Assembly (NCBI RefSeq): GCF_008802405.1
Contig: NZ_VZDO01000004.1
Span: 62,001 to 126,000, forward strand
Direction of reading: 5' to 3'
DNA from: Plantimonas leprariae
GTDB taxonomy: Bacteria; Pseudomonadota; Alphaproteobacteria; Rhizobiales; Rhizobiaceae
Length of the DNA stretch: 64,000 nucleotides
In this document: positions 18,701 through 30,271 of the stretch, piece by piece
Layout: every line of letters begins with the position of its first letter
Numbering within the stretch: position 1 is the stretch's first letter
The notes under the pieces: model-generated
The model's database searches: none
Seen by the model: the letters and a program-made list of their open reading frames with translations, nothing else
Told to the model about the DNA's origin: nothing
Program-made: the position numbers and the translations under genes

Positions 18701-19212
18701 GCCGGGACGCGGAAAGGGAACTCCCCCGCCGCGTCCCACGGGCCGCCGCGATAGCGCCAGAGCAGCAGGCCGATACCGCGCGCGTCGAACGGTTCGAACG
18801 CCGCCTGCAGTGCGGCGAAAGTGCGTTTCGCTTCCGCCGACGCCACCTTGTTCTGAATGGTGACGTGCGGTCGGAAGCCGGAGGCGTCCTGCGGCGTCAG
18901 GGTGTCCCGCCATCCGTCGGCGAGTTCCTTGCGCAGCGTGACGAGCGGCGGGCAGTCGATCTCGTAGGCGCAACCGTAGCCGAGGAAGCGCAGGCTGGTG
19001 ACCCGCAGCGGTAGCGGCTCACGCTCGCGCGTTGCCTCGCGCAGTGTTGCGGTAACATCCGCCTCGCTCTCGCCCGGCAGGTGGTGGAACAGCGTCAGGT
19101 GCGCCGGGATATGATTCCGCTCCGGCGGAAAGTGCTGCCGCCGCATCCCGTCGAAGCGCCGGAACGATGCGTCGTCGAAGCGAAGGGTGAGGATCAGCGG
19201 CGCGGAACTCAT
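18697..19212 (-). CDS. 2H phosphoesterase superfamily protein (2'-5' RNA ligase-like)
   Basis: A 171-residue protein of the LigT/2H phosphoesterase fold, with both defining H-x-T motifs: 'HLTLFHHL' around residue 38 and 'HVTIQNKV' around residue 116. They lie in the usual two-fold symmetric positions. Such enzymes hydrolyse 2',3'-cyclic phosphates or join/cleave 2'-5' linkages in RNA or nucleotides. The natural substrate of this one is not predictable. Its stop overlaps the convergent glycine-repeat gene by 4 bases. Confidence 0.83.
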   Translation of the reverse strand: MSSAPLILTLRFDDASFRRFDGMRRQHFPPERNHIPAHLTLFHHLPGESEADVTATLREATREREPLPLRVTSLRFLGYGCAYEIDCPPLVTLRKELADGWRDTLTPQDASGFRPHVTIQNKVASAEAKRTFAALQAAFEPFDARGIGLLLWRYRGGPWDAAGEFPFRVPA

Positions 19213-19229
19213 CTCCGCCGATATGGAAA

Positions 19230-19255
19230 GGCCGCCGCAATTGCCCGCGGCGGCC
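19230..19255 (-). terminator. Candidate terminator of the 19283-20464 gene
   Basis: A 9-base-pair perfect GC stem (GGCCGCCGC / GCGGCGGCC) with an 8-base loop, followed on the minus strand by TTTCC, lies 28 bases beyond the stop of the periplasmic protein gene and before the 2H phosphoesterase start. The short T run makes it a modest intrinsic terminator. Confidence 0.5.
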
Positions 19256-19282
19256 TCGTCTCGTGCAGCGATTTGGCGCAGC

Positions 19283-20464
19283 TTACTGCGTGTTGGCCGT
19301 CACCTTGAGCTGCAGCACGTTCGGCAGGGTCTGCGGCGCGCCCATCGCGGCGCCGATGATCTGCGTCGCGGGGATCGGCTGCGTCGGCTTCACCTCGACC
19401 TTGATCGACTTCGGGTCCTTGAGGAAGGCGGAAATCGCTCCGGCCACCTGCGCCTGGAACTCCGGGTTGTTCAAGGCCGCGAGCGACTGCGGCGCCATCT
19501 GGCTCAGCGAATCGGCGAGCTGCTCGCGGGTCGTGCCGTTCTCCTTGGCGAAGTAGTCGAGGAGCTTGTTGGTGAGCGAGGCGTCGGTGAAGCCGACCTG
19601 CAGCGAACCGATGCTGAGCTGCGACAGGAGGCCGATGATCGCCATGCCCGACTGCGAGGCCTGATCCGGCTGGCTCGCCATCTGGTTCTGGATCTGGCTG
19701 AGCTGCTTGGCGAAGGCCGGCGTATAGCCCTTGATCATGTAGGCCACGTCGAACTTGCCGGCGTTCTGGAAGTCGAGCGTGAACGGGTCGAGCGTCAGGT
19801 CGCCCGACTTCGGGTCCCAATTCATGTGCATCGTGCCGTTGCCGGCGAGCTGCGGGTAGCCGACGGCGGTCATGGTCTTCGCCGCTTCGTCGTCCTTGGT
19901 GGCGGTGAAGTCAAGCTTCAGGTCGCCGAGCGTGAAGTTGGAATCGATCGCGCCGCCGGATGCGACGGAGTTGGTGAACGACGTCGCGCCGAGCGAGAAC
20001 ACCGGCTTGCCGGACTCGGTGCCCTCGACCCCCTGGACCGCGGCAGAATCGAAGAACCACGGCGCCTCGCCGGGCAGCGTCGACGGCTTGTCCTTCGGCG
20101 CGATCTGGATGCCGGAGACGACCATGCCGCGCGCCTGGATGCGCTTGTCGCCGTCGGCCTGGTCGACGTCGGCGATCGGCACGCGCGTTACCTTCCAGCC
20201 GTCCGCGTCCGACCCGGTGACGCCCTCGAACGTCACGTCGCCGAGCTTGGCAGCGTCGGGCCCGGTACCGAAGGTGACGCCTTTCACCACCACGTTGTCG
20301 CCCTGCGACTCGGCGCCGGCGAAGCTCATCGGCAGGGAGCTGGCCGCGACCGCATCCTTCAGGCGGTTGGCGAAAGCCTGCGCGTCGGCGGCGAGCGCTG
20401 AGGCGGAGCCGGCAAGCAGAAGCCCCAGGCTCGCGAGGACGGCTCGGCTGGCGGATGCGCGCAT
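19283..20464 (-). CDS. Large periplasmic hypothetical protein
   Basis: No family name can be assigned with confidence; the style recalls YdgA/DUF945-like periplasmic proteins. The 393-residue product begins with a signal peptide ('MRASASRAVLASLGLLLAGSASALAADA'), preceded by AAGGA six bases before the ATG at 20464. The mature protein has no cysteine and repeated beta-rich modules of the type 'GDNVVVKGVTFG', 'AKLGDVTFEGV' and 'GTMHMNWDPKSGDLTLDPF'. A helical C-terminus follows, ending 'MGAPQTLPNVLQLKVTANTQ'. This could be a lipid- or polymer-binding periplasmic protein. It is divergent from parC. Confidence 0.75.
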   Translation of the reverse strand: MRASASRAVLASLGLLLAGSASALAADAQAFANRLKDAVAASSLPMSFAGAESQGDNVVVKGVTFGTGPDAAKLGDVTFEGVTGSDADGWKVTRVPIADVDQADGDKRIQARGMVVSGIQIAPKDKPSTLPGEAPWFFDSAAVQGVEGTESGKPVFSLGATSFTNSVASGGAIDSNFTLGDLKLDFTATKDDEAAKTMTAVGYPQLAGNGTMHMNWDPKSGDLTLDPFTLDFQNAGKFDVAYMIKGYTPAFAKQLSQIQNQMASQPDQASQSGMAIIGLLSQLSIGSLQVGFTDASLTNKLLDYFAKENGTTREQLADSLSQMAPQSLAALNNPEFQAQVAGAISAFLKDPKSIKVEVKPTQPIPATQIIGAAMGAPQTLPNVLQLKVTANTQ

Positions 20465-20653
20465 GATGGATCCTTCGCTGGAAGCCGCCTCGGTCGGCGG
20501 CGGTAGGTGGGGCAACAGGCAGTCAATTGCAGGTAAACTGTGGCAGACGTGTTACGCAAGGTGCGGCGCGTTGCCGTGTCGGCCGGTCCGCAACCGCATC
20601 CGAAGGCGTGTTCCGGTCTTGTTCCCCGTGAGCCGGCATCGTAAATTCACCGC

Positions 20654-22900
<2,247 letters not shown>

Positions 22901-22904
22901 GCGG

Positions 22905-23654
22905 TCAGCCTTCCTCGTACCGCTCCCACCCCTTCGGCGTCAGGTGTTCCTGGGGCTGGTAGCGGATCTTGTAGTTCATCTTGGGCGAGTCCTTCACCCA
23001 GTAGCCGAGATAGACGTAGGGAAGGCCCATCTTTCGAGCGCGCTCGATGTGGTCGAGGATCATGTAGGTGCCGAGGCTGCGCTCGCTCTCGTCAGGGTCG
23101 AAGAACGAATAGACCATCGACAGGCCGTCGTTCATCACGTCAGTGAGGGCGGCCCCGACGAGGCTGCCGTCCGAGCGCTCGCTGAACCGCGAGTCGGGAC
23201 CACGCCGGAGATAGCGCACCAGCCGCGTGTCGACCTGGCTGTCCTCCACCATCATCGCGTAATCGAGTACCGACATCTCCGACATGCCGCCCATCGCGTG
23301 GCGGCTGTCGAGGTAGCGCCGGAACAGCGAATACTGCTCGCTCGACGGTTCCGGATCGCCGATGCGGCCGACGAGGTCGCCGTTCCGCAGCCAGACGCGC
23401 CGCATCGACCGCGTCGGCTGGAACTCGCGGACGAGGATGCGCACCGAGACGCAGGCGCGGCAGCGCTCGCAGGCGGGCCGGTAGGCGATGTTCTGCGAGC
23501 GGCGGAAGCCGCCCTGCGTCAGGAGGTCGAGAAGGTCCGGCGCGCGGTCGCCGATGAGATGCGTGAAGACCTTCCGCTCGAACTGGCCGGCGAGATAGGG
23601 GCAGGGCGAAGGCGACGTCAGGAAGAACTGCGGCGTCTGCGAATGGATGGTCAT
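22905..23654 (-). CDS. bpt: Aspartate/glutamate leucyltransferase
   Basis: Bpt transfers leucine from Leu-tRNA to proteins with N-terminal Asp or Glu, marking them for ClpAPS degradation (bacterial N-end rule). The 249-residue protein has the ATE N-terminal cysteine cluster ('[10 protein letters not shown]', '[13 protein letters not shown]') and the ATE C-terminal GNAT-like domain ('[19 protein letters not shown]', '[17 protein letters not shown]'). The ATG at 23654 is the family start; the frame runs upstream through non-homologous sequence. Downstream of the RDD gene on the same strand. Confidence 0.92.
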   Translation of the reverse strand: MTIHSQTPQFFLTSPSPCPYLAGQFERKVFTHLIGDRAPDLLDLLTQGGFRRSQNIAYRPACERCRACVSVRILVREFQPTRSMRRVWLRNGDLVGRIGDPEPSSEQYSLFRRYLDSRHAMGGMSEMSVLDYAMMVEDSQVDTRLVRYLRRGPDSRFSERSDGSLVGAALTDVMNDGLSMVYSFFDPDESERSLGTYMILDHIERARKMGLPYVYLGYWVKDSPKMNYKIRYQPQEHLTPKGWERYEEG

Positions 23655-23779
23655 GAAAGCGTCGATGCCTCGGCCCGCCGCCCGGCTGCGCCGGATCGGG
23701 ACGGTAACGCCTTTATTAAGCACGCGGATGCCGGCCTGAAAACTGGCCGGCTCCGGCTTCTCCAAGTACGGTTGCCGCG

Positions 23780-24250
23780 TCAGCGGTCGCGGACGATCAC
23801 CGTTCCGAGAGCGATGTCGTGGAGAAGCTGCTTGCGGCGCGTGAACAGCGCGACGAGCAGCACGAACGGCGTCAAGAGCGTGACGGAGGCCCAGAACAGG
23901 ACGCCGTGCAGCGCCGCTGTCGCCGGGTCCACCGTGCCGCCATCGAGACGCTCGAGATGGACGCCGGCCAGCCGCATGCCGGGGGTCGCCTGCGACCGTC
24001 CGCCCATCGTGAACGCGACGTAGACGAGCGCTACCGCCGGCAGCATGATCGCGTAGAGGTGCCAGCCGATCGACAGCGTGACGATGCCGAGAAAGAAGAT
24101 CAGCACCGCGACCGGAATGCAGAGCACCAGTACCATCGCGTAGTCGACGAAGAAGGACATCGCCCGGCGGGTCCTGACGCCGTCGTAGAGACGCGGCGCG
24201 TCGAGGTCGCGTCGGTCGAACGTGCGGTAGAGGGTGCCTTGTTCGCTCAT
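23780..24250 (-). CDS. RDD family membrane protein
   Basis: A 156-residue inner-membrane protein of the RDD family, named for conserved Arg and Asp residues. The N-terminal cytoplasmic part '[18 protein letters not shown]' carries the R and D residues leading into helix 1. Two to four hydrophobic helices follow ('[19 protein letters not shown]', '[17 protein letters not shown]', '[18 protein letters not shown]'), with '[16 protein letters not shown]', a typical family loop. RDD proteins are implicated in ion or small-molecule transport, though most are uncharacterised. It lies between hemB and bpt on one strand. Confidence 0.87.
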   Translation of the reverse strand: MSEQGTLYRTFDRRDLDAPRLYDGVRTRRAMSFFVDYAMVLVLCIPVAVLIFFLGIVTLSIGWHLYAIMLPAVALVYVAFTMGGRSQATPGMRLAGVHLERLDGGTVDPATAALHGVLFWASVTLLTPFVLLVALFTRRKQLLHDIALGTVIVRDR

Positions 24251-24327
24251 CTGCCTTGTTTCGCTTCCGCCGGTCCAGACGACCGGCAGGGGAAATGTGG
24301 GAAGGCGAACGCGGCGACGCAATGCCG

Positions 24328-25356
24328 CTATGCGGCACGCAGCGCCTTCGCCGCCCGCGGCGCGAAATAGGTGAGGACGCCGGCGGCCCCGGCGCGCTTG
24401 AACGCGGCCAGCGTTTCCATCATGGCACGCTCCCCGTCGATCCAGCCGTTCGCGGCGGCCGCTTCGATGGTCGAGTACTCGCCCGAGGTCTGGTAGGCGA
24501 AGGTCGGCATGCCGAACTCGCTCGCCAGTCGCGACAGGACGTCGAGATAGGGCAGGCCCGGCTTCACCATGATCATGTCCGCGCCCTCCGCGATATCCTG
24601 CTCCGCCTCGCGCAGCGCCTCGGCCGTGTTGCCGTAGTCCATCTGATAGGTGCGCTTGTCGCCCTTCAGGAGATCGTTCGAGCCGACCGCCTCGCGGAAC
24701 GGCCCGTAGAAGGCGGAGGCGTACTTCGCCGCGTAGGACATGATCATCGTGTCGCGGAAGCCTTCCGCGTCGAGCGCGTCGCGGATCATCGCGACCCGCC
24801 CGTCCATCATGTCGGACGGACCGACGATGTCGCAGCCCGCTTTCGCCTGCACCAGCGCCTGCCGGCACAGGATCTCGACGCTCTCGTCGTTGACGATCCT
24901 TCCGTCCCGCATGATGCCGTCGTGGCCGTGGCTGGTGTAGGGATCGAGCGCGACGTCGCACATGACGCCCACTTCCGGCACCGCGTCCTTGATCGCTCCG
25001 ACCGCGCGGCAGACGAGGTTGTCGAGGTTGGTCGCCTCGCTGCCGCGCTCGTCCCGCTTGTCGCGGGTCGTATAGGGGAAGAGCGCCAGCACCGGGATGC
25101 CGAGATCGCGCGCCTCGCGAGCGGCATCCACGACGCGCTCCAGCGAATAGCGGACGACGCCCGGCATGGAGGCGACCGGCTCGTCGGCGCCCGAACCGTC
25201 CCGCACGAAGACGGGCCAGATCAGGTCGGCGGGGGCGAGGCTCGTTTCGCGCACGAGACGACGCGTCCAGTCGTGCTGGCGCAGTCGCCTAAGGCGCCGC
25301 CCGCCGGTCGCGGCATCGATTCGTCCGGCAATGCCCCGGTCGCTTGCGAAATCCAT
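24328..25356 (-). CDS. hemB: Delta-aminolevulinic acid dehydratase (porphobilinogen synthase), zinc-independent type
   Basis: HemB condenses two 5-aminolevulinates into porphobilinogen in heme and cobalamin synthesis. The 342-residue protein shows the catalytic lysines in '[14 protein letters not shown]' and '[12 protein letters not shown]'. The three zinc-ligand cysteines of E. coli-type enzymes are replaced: the segment reads '[13 protein letters not shown]', with Ala and Asp in their place, as in Mg/K-dependent enzymes of rhizobia and pseudomonads. I chose the ATG at 25356 (AGGA 8 bases upstream); ATGs at 25365 and 25440 are in frame. Confidence 0.94.
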   Translation of the reverse strand: MDFASDRGIAGRIDAATGGRRLRRLRQHDWTRRLVRETSLAPADLIWPVFVRDGSGADEPVASMPGVVRYSLERVVDAAREARDLGIPVLALFPYTTRDKRDERGSEATNLDNLVCRAVGAIKDAVPEVGVMCDVALDPYTSHGHDGIMRDGRIVNDESVEILCRQALVQAKAGCDIVGPSDMMDGRVAMIRDALDAEGFRDTMIMSYAAKYASAFYGPFREAVGSNDLLKGDKRTYQMDYGNTAEALREAEQDIAEGADMIMVKPGLPYLDVLSRLASEFGMPTFAYQTSGEYSTIEAAAANGWIDGERAMMETLAAFKRAGAAGVLTYFAPRAAKALRAA

Positions 25357-25529
25357 CCGAACCATCCTGAACCGAGCCGAGAAGCCGAAGATAAAGGTCG
25401 AGTCGAGGGACGGGTTAGGCGCTTCCGCGCCCGGCATCAATCCGGCGGCGAACGGGGAGAGGCATCCTCAGTGGTGGAGGAAGGCGGCACGGGCTGGCGT
25501 TCGGCGCGGACTTCTGGCCAAAAGGGCGC

Positions 25530-25955
25530 ATGACGATTCCGGCGGCACCGGCTCCGGGAAGCGGACGATACGTGCGGCTTTCCATCCTCTGGCTGCGGCG
25601 AATCGCAGGCCTCGCCCTGTTCGCGATCGGCATCGCCTACTGGATCCGCCTCGTCGGCGTGTTTCCGGAGGCGAACTGGCGGTTCGACCTGATGTCGTCG
25701 CAGTGGCGGGCGGCATCCTGCGTGCTCGCGGTCCTTGCGCCGGTCGGCGGCGTCGGTCTCTGGCTCGCGGCTTCCTGGGGCACCGTGGTCTGGATCATCG
25801 TCGCGACGCTGGAGGCGGGCATGCATTTCGCCCTGCCGCAGATCTTCGGCGGGCCGGATGCCGAACTCGCCGTGGTACTCGCGACTCTGGCGGCGTTCGC
25901 GCTGCTGCGCATCGCCGAATGGTGGTCGCATCGTCCGCCGGGCCGGGCTGGTTGA
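25530..25955 (+). CDS. Four-helix membrane protein, probably DUF6163 family
   Basis: A 141-residue protein with about four hydrophobic helices ('IAGLALFAIGIAYWIRLVG', 'AASCVLAVLAPVGGVGLWL', 'GTVVWIIVATLEAGMHFAL', 'AVVLATLAAFALLRIAEWW') and no catalytic motif. A protein of this size and topology is found beside ldtR in other Hyphomicrobiales, and I believe this is the DUF6163 group. That name is from memory and not verified here. Function unknown; its position upstream of ldtR on the same strand hints at an envelope role. Confidence 0.78.
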   Translation: MTIPAAPAPGSGRYVRLSILWLRRIAGLALFAIGIAYWIRLVGVFPEANWRFDLMSSQWRAASCVLAVLAPVGGVGLWLAASWGTVVWIIVATLEAGMHFALPQIFGGPDAELAVVLATLAAFALLRIAEWWSHRPPGRAG

Positions 25956-26019
25956 CGAAATCCATCCACGGGTCACGGCTCGTTAGTGAAGAAAATCGGA
26001 GGCGAAACAGTAAGATGCT

Positions 26020-26052
26020 CTTAAGCCTGGGCTTTAAGTCGAACTTTAGTCG
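26020..26052 (+). promoter_or_regulatory. Repeat-rich region upstream of ldtR
   Basis: An imperfect inverted repeat, CTTAAGCC (26020-26027) and GGCTTTAAG (26030-26038), overlaps a direct repeat CTTTAAGTCG / CTTTAGTCG (26032-26052). The region is AT-rich relative to its surroundings and lies 70-100 bases before the ldtR start. It is a candidate promoter/operator, possibly for autoregulation by the MarR-type LdtR, but I cannot compare it with a verified LdtR site. Confidence 0.35.
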
Positions 26053-26124
26053 CGCCTCGTATTGTGGTGCATAAGACGAGGCCGGAACAAGAGCTCTCGT
26101 CACTGCAACAGCGGAGGCGATACT

Positions 26125-26634
26125 ATGAAGACCCAGGTCAAGAAGCAGCCGGAACAGTTCGTCGAGGTCAACACCGAGCTGAAGGGTCTCTACTTGGAGA
26201 CCGTTCAACTGGTGGAGCGTCTGCACCGCCGGCTGCTGGACGTGATCAAGGACGAGTTCGATCGCGCCGGCCGGACCGACATCAACGCCGTGCAGGCGCT
26301 GCTGCTCTTCAACATCGGCGACTCGGTGCTGACGGCGGGCGAGCTGCGCACCCGCGGCTTCTACCTCGGCTCGAACGTCTCCTACAACCTGAAGAAGCTG
26401 GTCGACCTCGGCTTCATCGACCACCAGCGCTCGCGGGTCGACCGCCGCGCGGTGCGGGTGCAACTCACCAAGTCCGGCGGCGAAGTCGCGGCCATCGTGG
26501 CGGACCTCTACCAGCGCCACATCGGCTCGATCGACAAGGTCGGCGGTCTCGACGAGCAGGAGTTCCAGAAGCTCAACAAGTCGCTGCAGCGCCTCGACCG
26601 GTTCTGGAACGACTCGATCGCCTACCGCCTCTGA
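26125..26634 (+). CDS. ldtR: MarR-family transcriptional regulator LdtR
   Basis: A 169-residue winged-helix regulator matching the LdtR group of Hyphomicrobiales, which controls L,D-transpeptidase expression and osmotic/envelope stress tolerance in Liberibacter and Sinorhizobium. The winged helix spans 'AGELRTRGFYLGSNVSYNLKKLVDLGFIDH'-type sequence around residues 72-100, with the wing 'RSRVDRRAVRVQLT'. Long N- and C-terminal helices form the MarR dimer. The ATG at 26125 has GGAGG 7 bases upstream. The next gene is an L,D-transpeptidase, fitting its regulatory role; a terminator separates them, so they are separate transcripts. Confidence 0.88.
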   Translation: MKTQVKKQPEQFVEVNTELKGLYLETVQLVERLHRRLLDVIKDEFDRAGRTDINAVQALLLFNIGDSVLTAGELRTRGFYLGSNVSYNLKKLVDLGFIDHQRSRVDRRAVRVQLTKSGGEVAAIVADLYQRHIGSIDKVGGLDEQEFQKLNKSLQRLDRFWNDSIAYRL

Positions 26635-26658
26635 TCATAGCCGCGAGGCGACCTTCTC

Positions 26659-26695
26659 AAACCTCCGTGACCGCTCCCGGCGGTCGCGGAGGTTT
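26659..26695 (+). terminator. Intrinsic terminator after ldtR
   Basis: A long hairpin, AAACCTCCGTGACCGC pairing with GCGGTCGCGGAGGTTT around a 5-base loop with one mismatch, lies 25 bases after the ldtR stop. The A/T flanks make it potentially active in both directions. Confidence 0.72.
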
Positions 26696-26900
26696 CGCGC
26701 GTTGCCCTATCGCCACGCGACCACGCTAAACCATTGATACGGACACTCTCTTCCATGCTTTGGCCATATTGCCGTGGCCATGCGGAACCAGCCGCGGGCT
26801 GAACCGGCCACCGAGCGAGCCGGGCCCGTTGTCGGTCCGTTTACCTTGGTAGCCCGATATTTGCCCAAGCGAACGGTTTCGGCCTCGACGAGGGACTTTG

Positions 26901-28238
26901 ATGCAGAACGAGAAGCGCCACGGTATCCACCGGCTGTCCCGCCGCCAGTTCTTCGCGGGAGCCGCTATCGCGGGCGCCGCGCTCGTGCCCGGCGTCGCGG
27001 CCGCGCAGGAAGCGCTCGACGATCTCCTGCAGGCGCCGCGGCGCGGCAACTGGGACGACGACTTCGATACGCGCTCCTCCGGCGTCGCGCAGGTCGCGTC
27101 GAGCCAGCCGATCTTCTCGCAGAACACCGTGACCTCGCTGAGCCAGGCGATCGAGAACTACCGCGCCATCGCCGCGAACGGCGGCTGGCCGAACGTGCCG
27201 GAGGGCGGCAAGCTGAAACTCGGCATGCAGGACCCGGCCGTCGGCGTGCTCCGCCAGCGGCTTGCGGTGTCCGGCGACCTGCCGCGCTCGGCCGGCATGT
27301 CGGAGGCCTTCGACTCATACGTCGATGCGGCGGTCAAGCGGTTCCAGACGCGTCACGGCCTGCCGGCCGACGGCGTCGTCGCCGAGATGACCTACAAGGC
27401 GCTGAACGTGCCGGTGGACGTGCGCATCGGCCAGATGCAGACGAACCTCGTGCGCCTCCAGTCGATGAACGGCTTCCTCGGCCAGCGTTTCGTGATGGTC
27501 AACGCGCCGGCGGCGGCGCTGGAGGCGGTGGAGAACGGTCGCGTCGTACAGCGCCACATCGCCATCGTCGGCAAGATCGACCGCCAGACGCCGATCCTGA
27601 ACTCGAAGATCACCAACCTCAACCTCAACCCGTACTGGCACGCGCCGGCCTCGATCGTCGAGAAGGACATCATTCCGCTGATGCGGAAGGACCCGACCTA
27701 TCTCGCGCGGAACGAGATCAAGATCTTCGCCGGCAACGGGCAGGAGATTCCGCCGGAATCCATCGACTGGAACACGAACGAGGCGGTGAAGTATCTCTTC
27801 CGGCAGGAGCCGGGCAAGAACAACGCCATGGCCTCGGTGAAGATCAACTTCCCGAACCAGTTCAACACCTACATGCACGACACGCCGCAGCAGAGCCTGT
27901 TCTCGAAGCTGATGCGCTTCGACTCGTCCGGCTGCGTGCGCGTGCAGAACGTGCGCGACCTCGTGGTCTGGCTGGCGCGCGACGAGCCGGGCTGGGACCG
28001 GCAGCACATCGAGCGCGTCATCGCTGCCCGCACCCGCGAGGACATCAACCTCACCAACCCGGTGCCGGTGTACTTCACCTACCTGACCGCGTGGGCGACC
28101 GATCCGAACGCCGTGCAGTTCCGCGACGACATCTACCATCGCGACGGCTCCGAGCTCCTCGCGATGAACGATTCCGCGCCGCGCGCCTACCAGCCGGGCG
28201 AGCAGGTGCAGACGCAAGCCTCCGACATGGCGAACTGA
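26901..28238 (+). CDS. Tat-exported L,D-transpeptidase (YkuD domain)
   Basis: The enzyme forms 3-3 peptidoglycan cross-links or attaches proteins to peptidoglycan in the periplasm. The 445-residue product starts with a twin-arginine signal ('[21 protein letters not shown]', ending A-A-A-Q), so it is probably exported folded. A peptidoglycan-binding domain covers roughly residues 110-175 ('[17 protein letters not shown]'). The YkuD catalytic domain follows, with His in 'YMHDTP' and nucleophile C345 in 'FDSSGCVRV'. The ATG is at 26901. ldtR immediately upstream suggests it is the regulated transpeptidase (LdtP-like). Confidence 0.92.
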   Translation: MQNEKRHGIHRLSRRQFFAGAAIAGAALVPGVAAAQEALDDLLQAPRRGNWDDDFDTRSSGVAQVASSQPIFSQNTVTSLSQAIENYRAIAANGGWPNVPEGGKLKLGMQDPAVGVLRQRLAVSGDLPRSAGMSEAFDSYVDAAVKRFQTRHGLPADGVVAEMTYKALNVPVDVRIGQMQTNLVRLQSMNGFLGQRFVMVNAPAAALEAVENGRVVQRHIAIVGKIDRQTPILNSKITNLNLNPYWHAPASIVEKDIIPLMRKDPTYLARNEIKIFAGNGQEIPPESIDWNTNEAVKYLFRQEPGKNNAMASVKINFPNQFNTYMHDTPQQSLFSKLMRFDSSGCVRVQNVRDLVVWLARDEPGWDRQHIERVIAARTREDINLTNPVPVYFTYLTAWATDPNAVQFRDDIYHRDGSELLAMNDSAPRAYQPGEQVQTQASDMAN

Positions 28239-28263
28239 ACGGGCGAACGCCTCCGAGGGGGAG

Positions 28264-28297
28264 CAGGGCCGGGAGCGGGGGGGCGCTTCCGGCCCTG
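28264..28297 (+). terminator. Candidate terminator after the L,D-transpeptidase gene
   Basis: A 14-base-pair stem, CAGGGCCGGGAGCG with CGCTTCCGGCCCTG (one G-T pair) and a G-only loop, starts 26 bases after the stop. The tail TCCATTTC is not a strong T run, so this may be a weak terminator or an mRNA-stabilising hairpin. Confidence 0.5.
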
Positions 28298-28429
28298 TCC
28301 ATTTCAGGAAGCCTCGTCGGGCTGCGGCGGCTTTCGTGTCGGATCGGCGCGGTTGGTTGTCGCTCGCTGTCGTGCTATCGCGTCGCTCCGTCCGCTACGG
28401 ATGACGTCCCGCAACGACGAGGTGATGCC

Positions 28430-29746
28430 ATGTCCGAACTGCGCAAGCCGGAAGCCGCGGCCGAATTCGACACGTTCTTCACGGGCGGGCTCGCCTCCAC
28501 CGATCCGGCGCTGTTCGGCGCGATCAAGGGCGAGCTGAACCGCCAGCAGACCGAGGTCGAGCTGATCGCCTCGGAGAACATCGTCTCGCGCGCTGTGCTT
28601 GAGGCACAGGGCTCGGTGCTGACCAACAAGTACGCCGAAGGTTATCCCGGCAAGCGCTACTACGGCGGCTGCCACTACGTCGACATCGCCGAGGAACTGG
28701 CGATCGATCGCGCCAAGCACCTCTTCGGCTGCGCCTTCGCCAACGTCCAGGCGAGTTCCGGCAGCCAAGCCAACCAGTCGGTGCTGATGGCGCTTTCGAA
28801 GCCGGGCGAGACGATCCTCGGCATGAGCCTCGACGCCGGCGGTCACCTGACGCACGGCGCGAAGCCGAACCTGTCCGGCCGCTGGTTCGACGCCGTCCAG
28901 TACGGCCTCGACACCGCGACCGGCCTCATCGACTACGACGAGGTCGAGCGCTTGGCGCACGAGCGCAAGCCCCGCATCGTCATCGCCGGCGGTTCGGCCT
29001 ATTCGCGCGTCATCGACTTCGAGCGCTTCCGCAAGATCGCCGACGCGGTCGGCGCCTTCCTCTGGGTCGACATGGCGCATTTCGCCGGCCTCGTTGCGGG
29101 CGGCCAGCATCCGAGCCCGTTCCCGCACGCCCATGTCGTGACCTCCACCACGCACAAGACCCTGCGCGGCCCGCGCGGCGGCCTCGTGCTGACGAACGAC
29201 GAGGACATCGCCAAGAAGATCAACTCGGCGATCTTCCCCGGCCTGCAGGGCGGTCCGCTGATGCATGTCGTTGCCGCCAAGGCCGTCGCCTTCGGCGAAG
29301 CGCTGACGCCGGCCTTCCGCTCCTACGCGGCTTCCGTCGTGGAGAATGCCAAGATCCTGGCGCAGACGATCAGGGAAGGGGGCCTCGACATCGTCTCCGG
29401 CGGCACCGACACGCACCTGATGCTCGTCGACCTCCGGCCGAAGAACCTCACCGGCAAGTCGTCTGAGAACGCGCTCGGCCGCGCCGCGATCACCTGCAAT
29501 AAGAACGGCGTACCGAACGACCCGCAGAAGCCGACGATCACCTCCGGCATCCGGCTCGGCACCCCGGCCGCGACGACGCGCGGCTTCGGCGCGGCGGAGT
29601 TCCAGGAAGTCGGCCGCCTGATCGTGGAAGTGCTCGACGGACTGAAGGCCGCGAACTCGGAGGAGGGCAACGCCCGCGTCGAGACCGCCGTGAAGGAGAA
29701 GGTTCTGGCGCTGACGAGCCGGTTCCCGATCTACTCCGGCGCCTGA
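28430..29746 (+). CDS. glyA: Serine hydroxymethyltransferase
   Basis: GlyA is a PLP enzyme converting serine and tetrahydrofolate to glycine and 5,10-methylene-THF, the main one-carbon source. The 438-residue protein shows '[19 protein letters not shown]', '[15 protein letters not shown]', '[13 protein letters not shown]' and the PLP lysine K243 in '[14 protein letters not shown]'. The ATG at 28430 follows GAGG; the frame is open far upstream without homology. It heads the glyA-nrdR-ribD-ribE-ribH-nusB run, a conserved alphaproteobacterial order. Confidence 0.96.
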   Translation: MSELRKPEAAAEFDTFFTGGLASTDPALFGAIKGELNRQQTEVELIASENIVSRAVLEAQGSVLTNKYAEGYPGKRYYGGCHYVDIAEELAIDRAKHLFGCAFANVQASSGSQANQSVLMALSKPGETILGMSLDAGGHLTHGAKPNLSGRWFDAVQYGLDTATGLIDYDEVERLAHERKPRIVIAGGSAYSRVIDFERFRKIADAVGAFLWVDMAHFAGLVAGGQHPSPFPHAHVVTSTTHKTLRGPRGGLVLTNDEDIAKKINSAIFPGLQGGPLMHVVAAKAVAFGEALTPAFRSYAASVVENAKILAQTIREGGLDIVSGGTDTHLMLVDLRPKNLTGKSSENALGRAAITCNKNGVPNDPQKPTITSGIRLGTPAATTRGFGAAEFQEVGRLIVEVLDGLKAANSEEGNARVETAVKEKVLALTSRFPIYSGA

Positions 29747-29767
29747 GGCAGGGGTCGCTAGCCGCCG

Positions 29768-30271
29768 ATGCGCTGCCCCTATTGCGGCTCGCAGGACAGC
29801 CAGGTGAAGGACAGCCGCGCCGCCGAGGACGGTGACGCGATTCGCCGCCGCCGCGTCTGCCCGGACTGCGGCGGCCGCTTCACCACCTTTGAGCGGGTGC
29901 AGCTTCGCGAACTGACCGTGCAGAAGAAGTCCGGCCGGCGCGTGCGCTTCGACCGGGAAAAGCTGGCGCGCTCGATCCAGGTGGCGCTCCGCAAGCGGCC
30001 CGTCGATCCCGAGCGCGTCGACCGGATGATCTCCGGTATCGTGCGCCAGCTCGAATCGTCCGGCGAAAGCGAGATCAGCTCGAACCGTATCGGTCTTCTC
30101 GCCATGGAAGCGCTGCGCGGTTTGGACGACGTCGCCTATCTGCGCTTCGCTTCGGTCTACCGCGACTTCCATGACGCGAAAGATTTCACCGCCGTGATCG
30201 GCGAACTTGCCAAGCCGCCGGAAGTGGACGACCTCGAGGCGGAAGGGGCGGCCGCGGATCGCGATGGCTGA
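29768..30271 (+). CDS. nrdR: Transcriptional repressor NrdR
   Basis: NrdR represses ribonucleotide reductase genes when dATP/ATP bind its ATP-cone. The 167-residue protein has an N-terminal zinc ribbon (Cys pairs in '[13 protein letters not shown]' and '[13 protein letters not shown]') and the ATP-cone from about residue 47 ('[19 protein letters not shown]'). The C-terminal tail is slightly longer than usual and acidic. It overlaps ribD by 8 bases. No NrdR box was seen upstream of glyA, and no nrd gene lies in the window. Confidence 0.95.
   Translation: MRCPYCGSQDSQVKDSRAAEDGDAIRRRRVCPDCGGRFTTFERVQLRELTVQKKSGRRVRFDREKLARSIQVALRKRPVDPERVDRMISGIVRQLESSGESEISSNRIGLLAMEALRGLDDVAYLRFASVYRDFHDAKDFTAVIGELAKPPEVDDLEAEGAAADRDG

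Noticed and set aside
23730-23751. Hairpin GCCGGCC/GGCCGGC between the RDD gene and bpt
   Set aside because: The stem is good but has no T run on either strand, so I do not call it a terminator; chance palindromes are common at this GC content.
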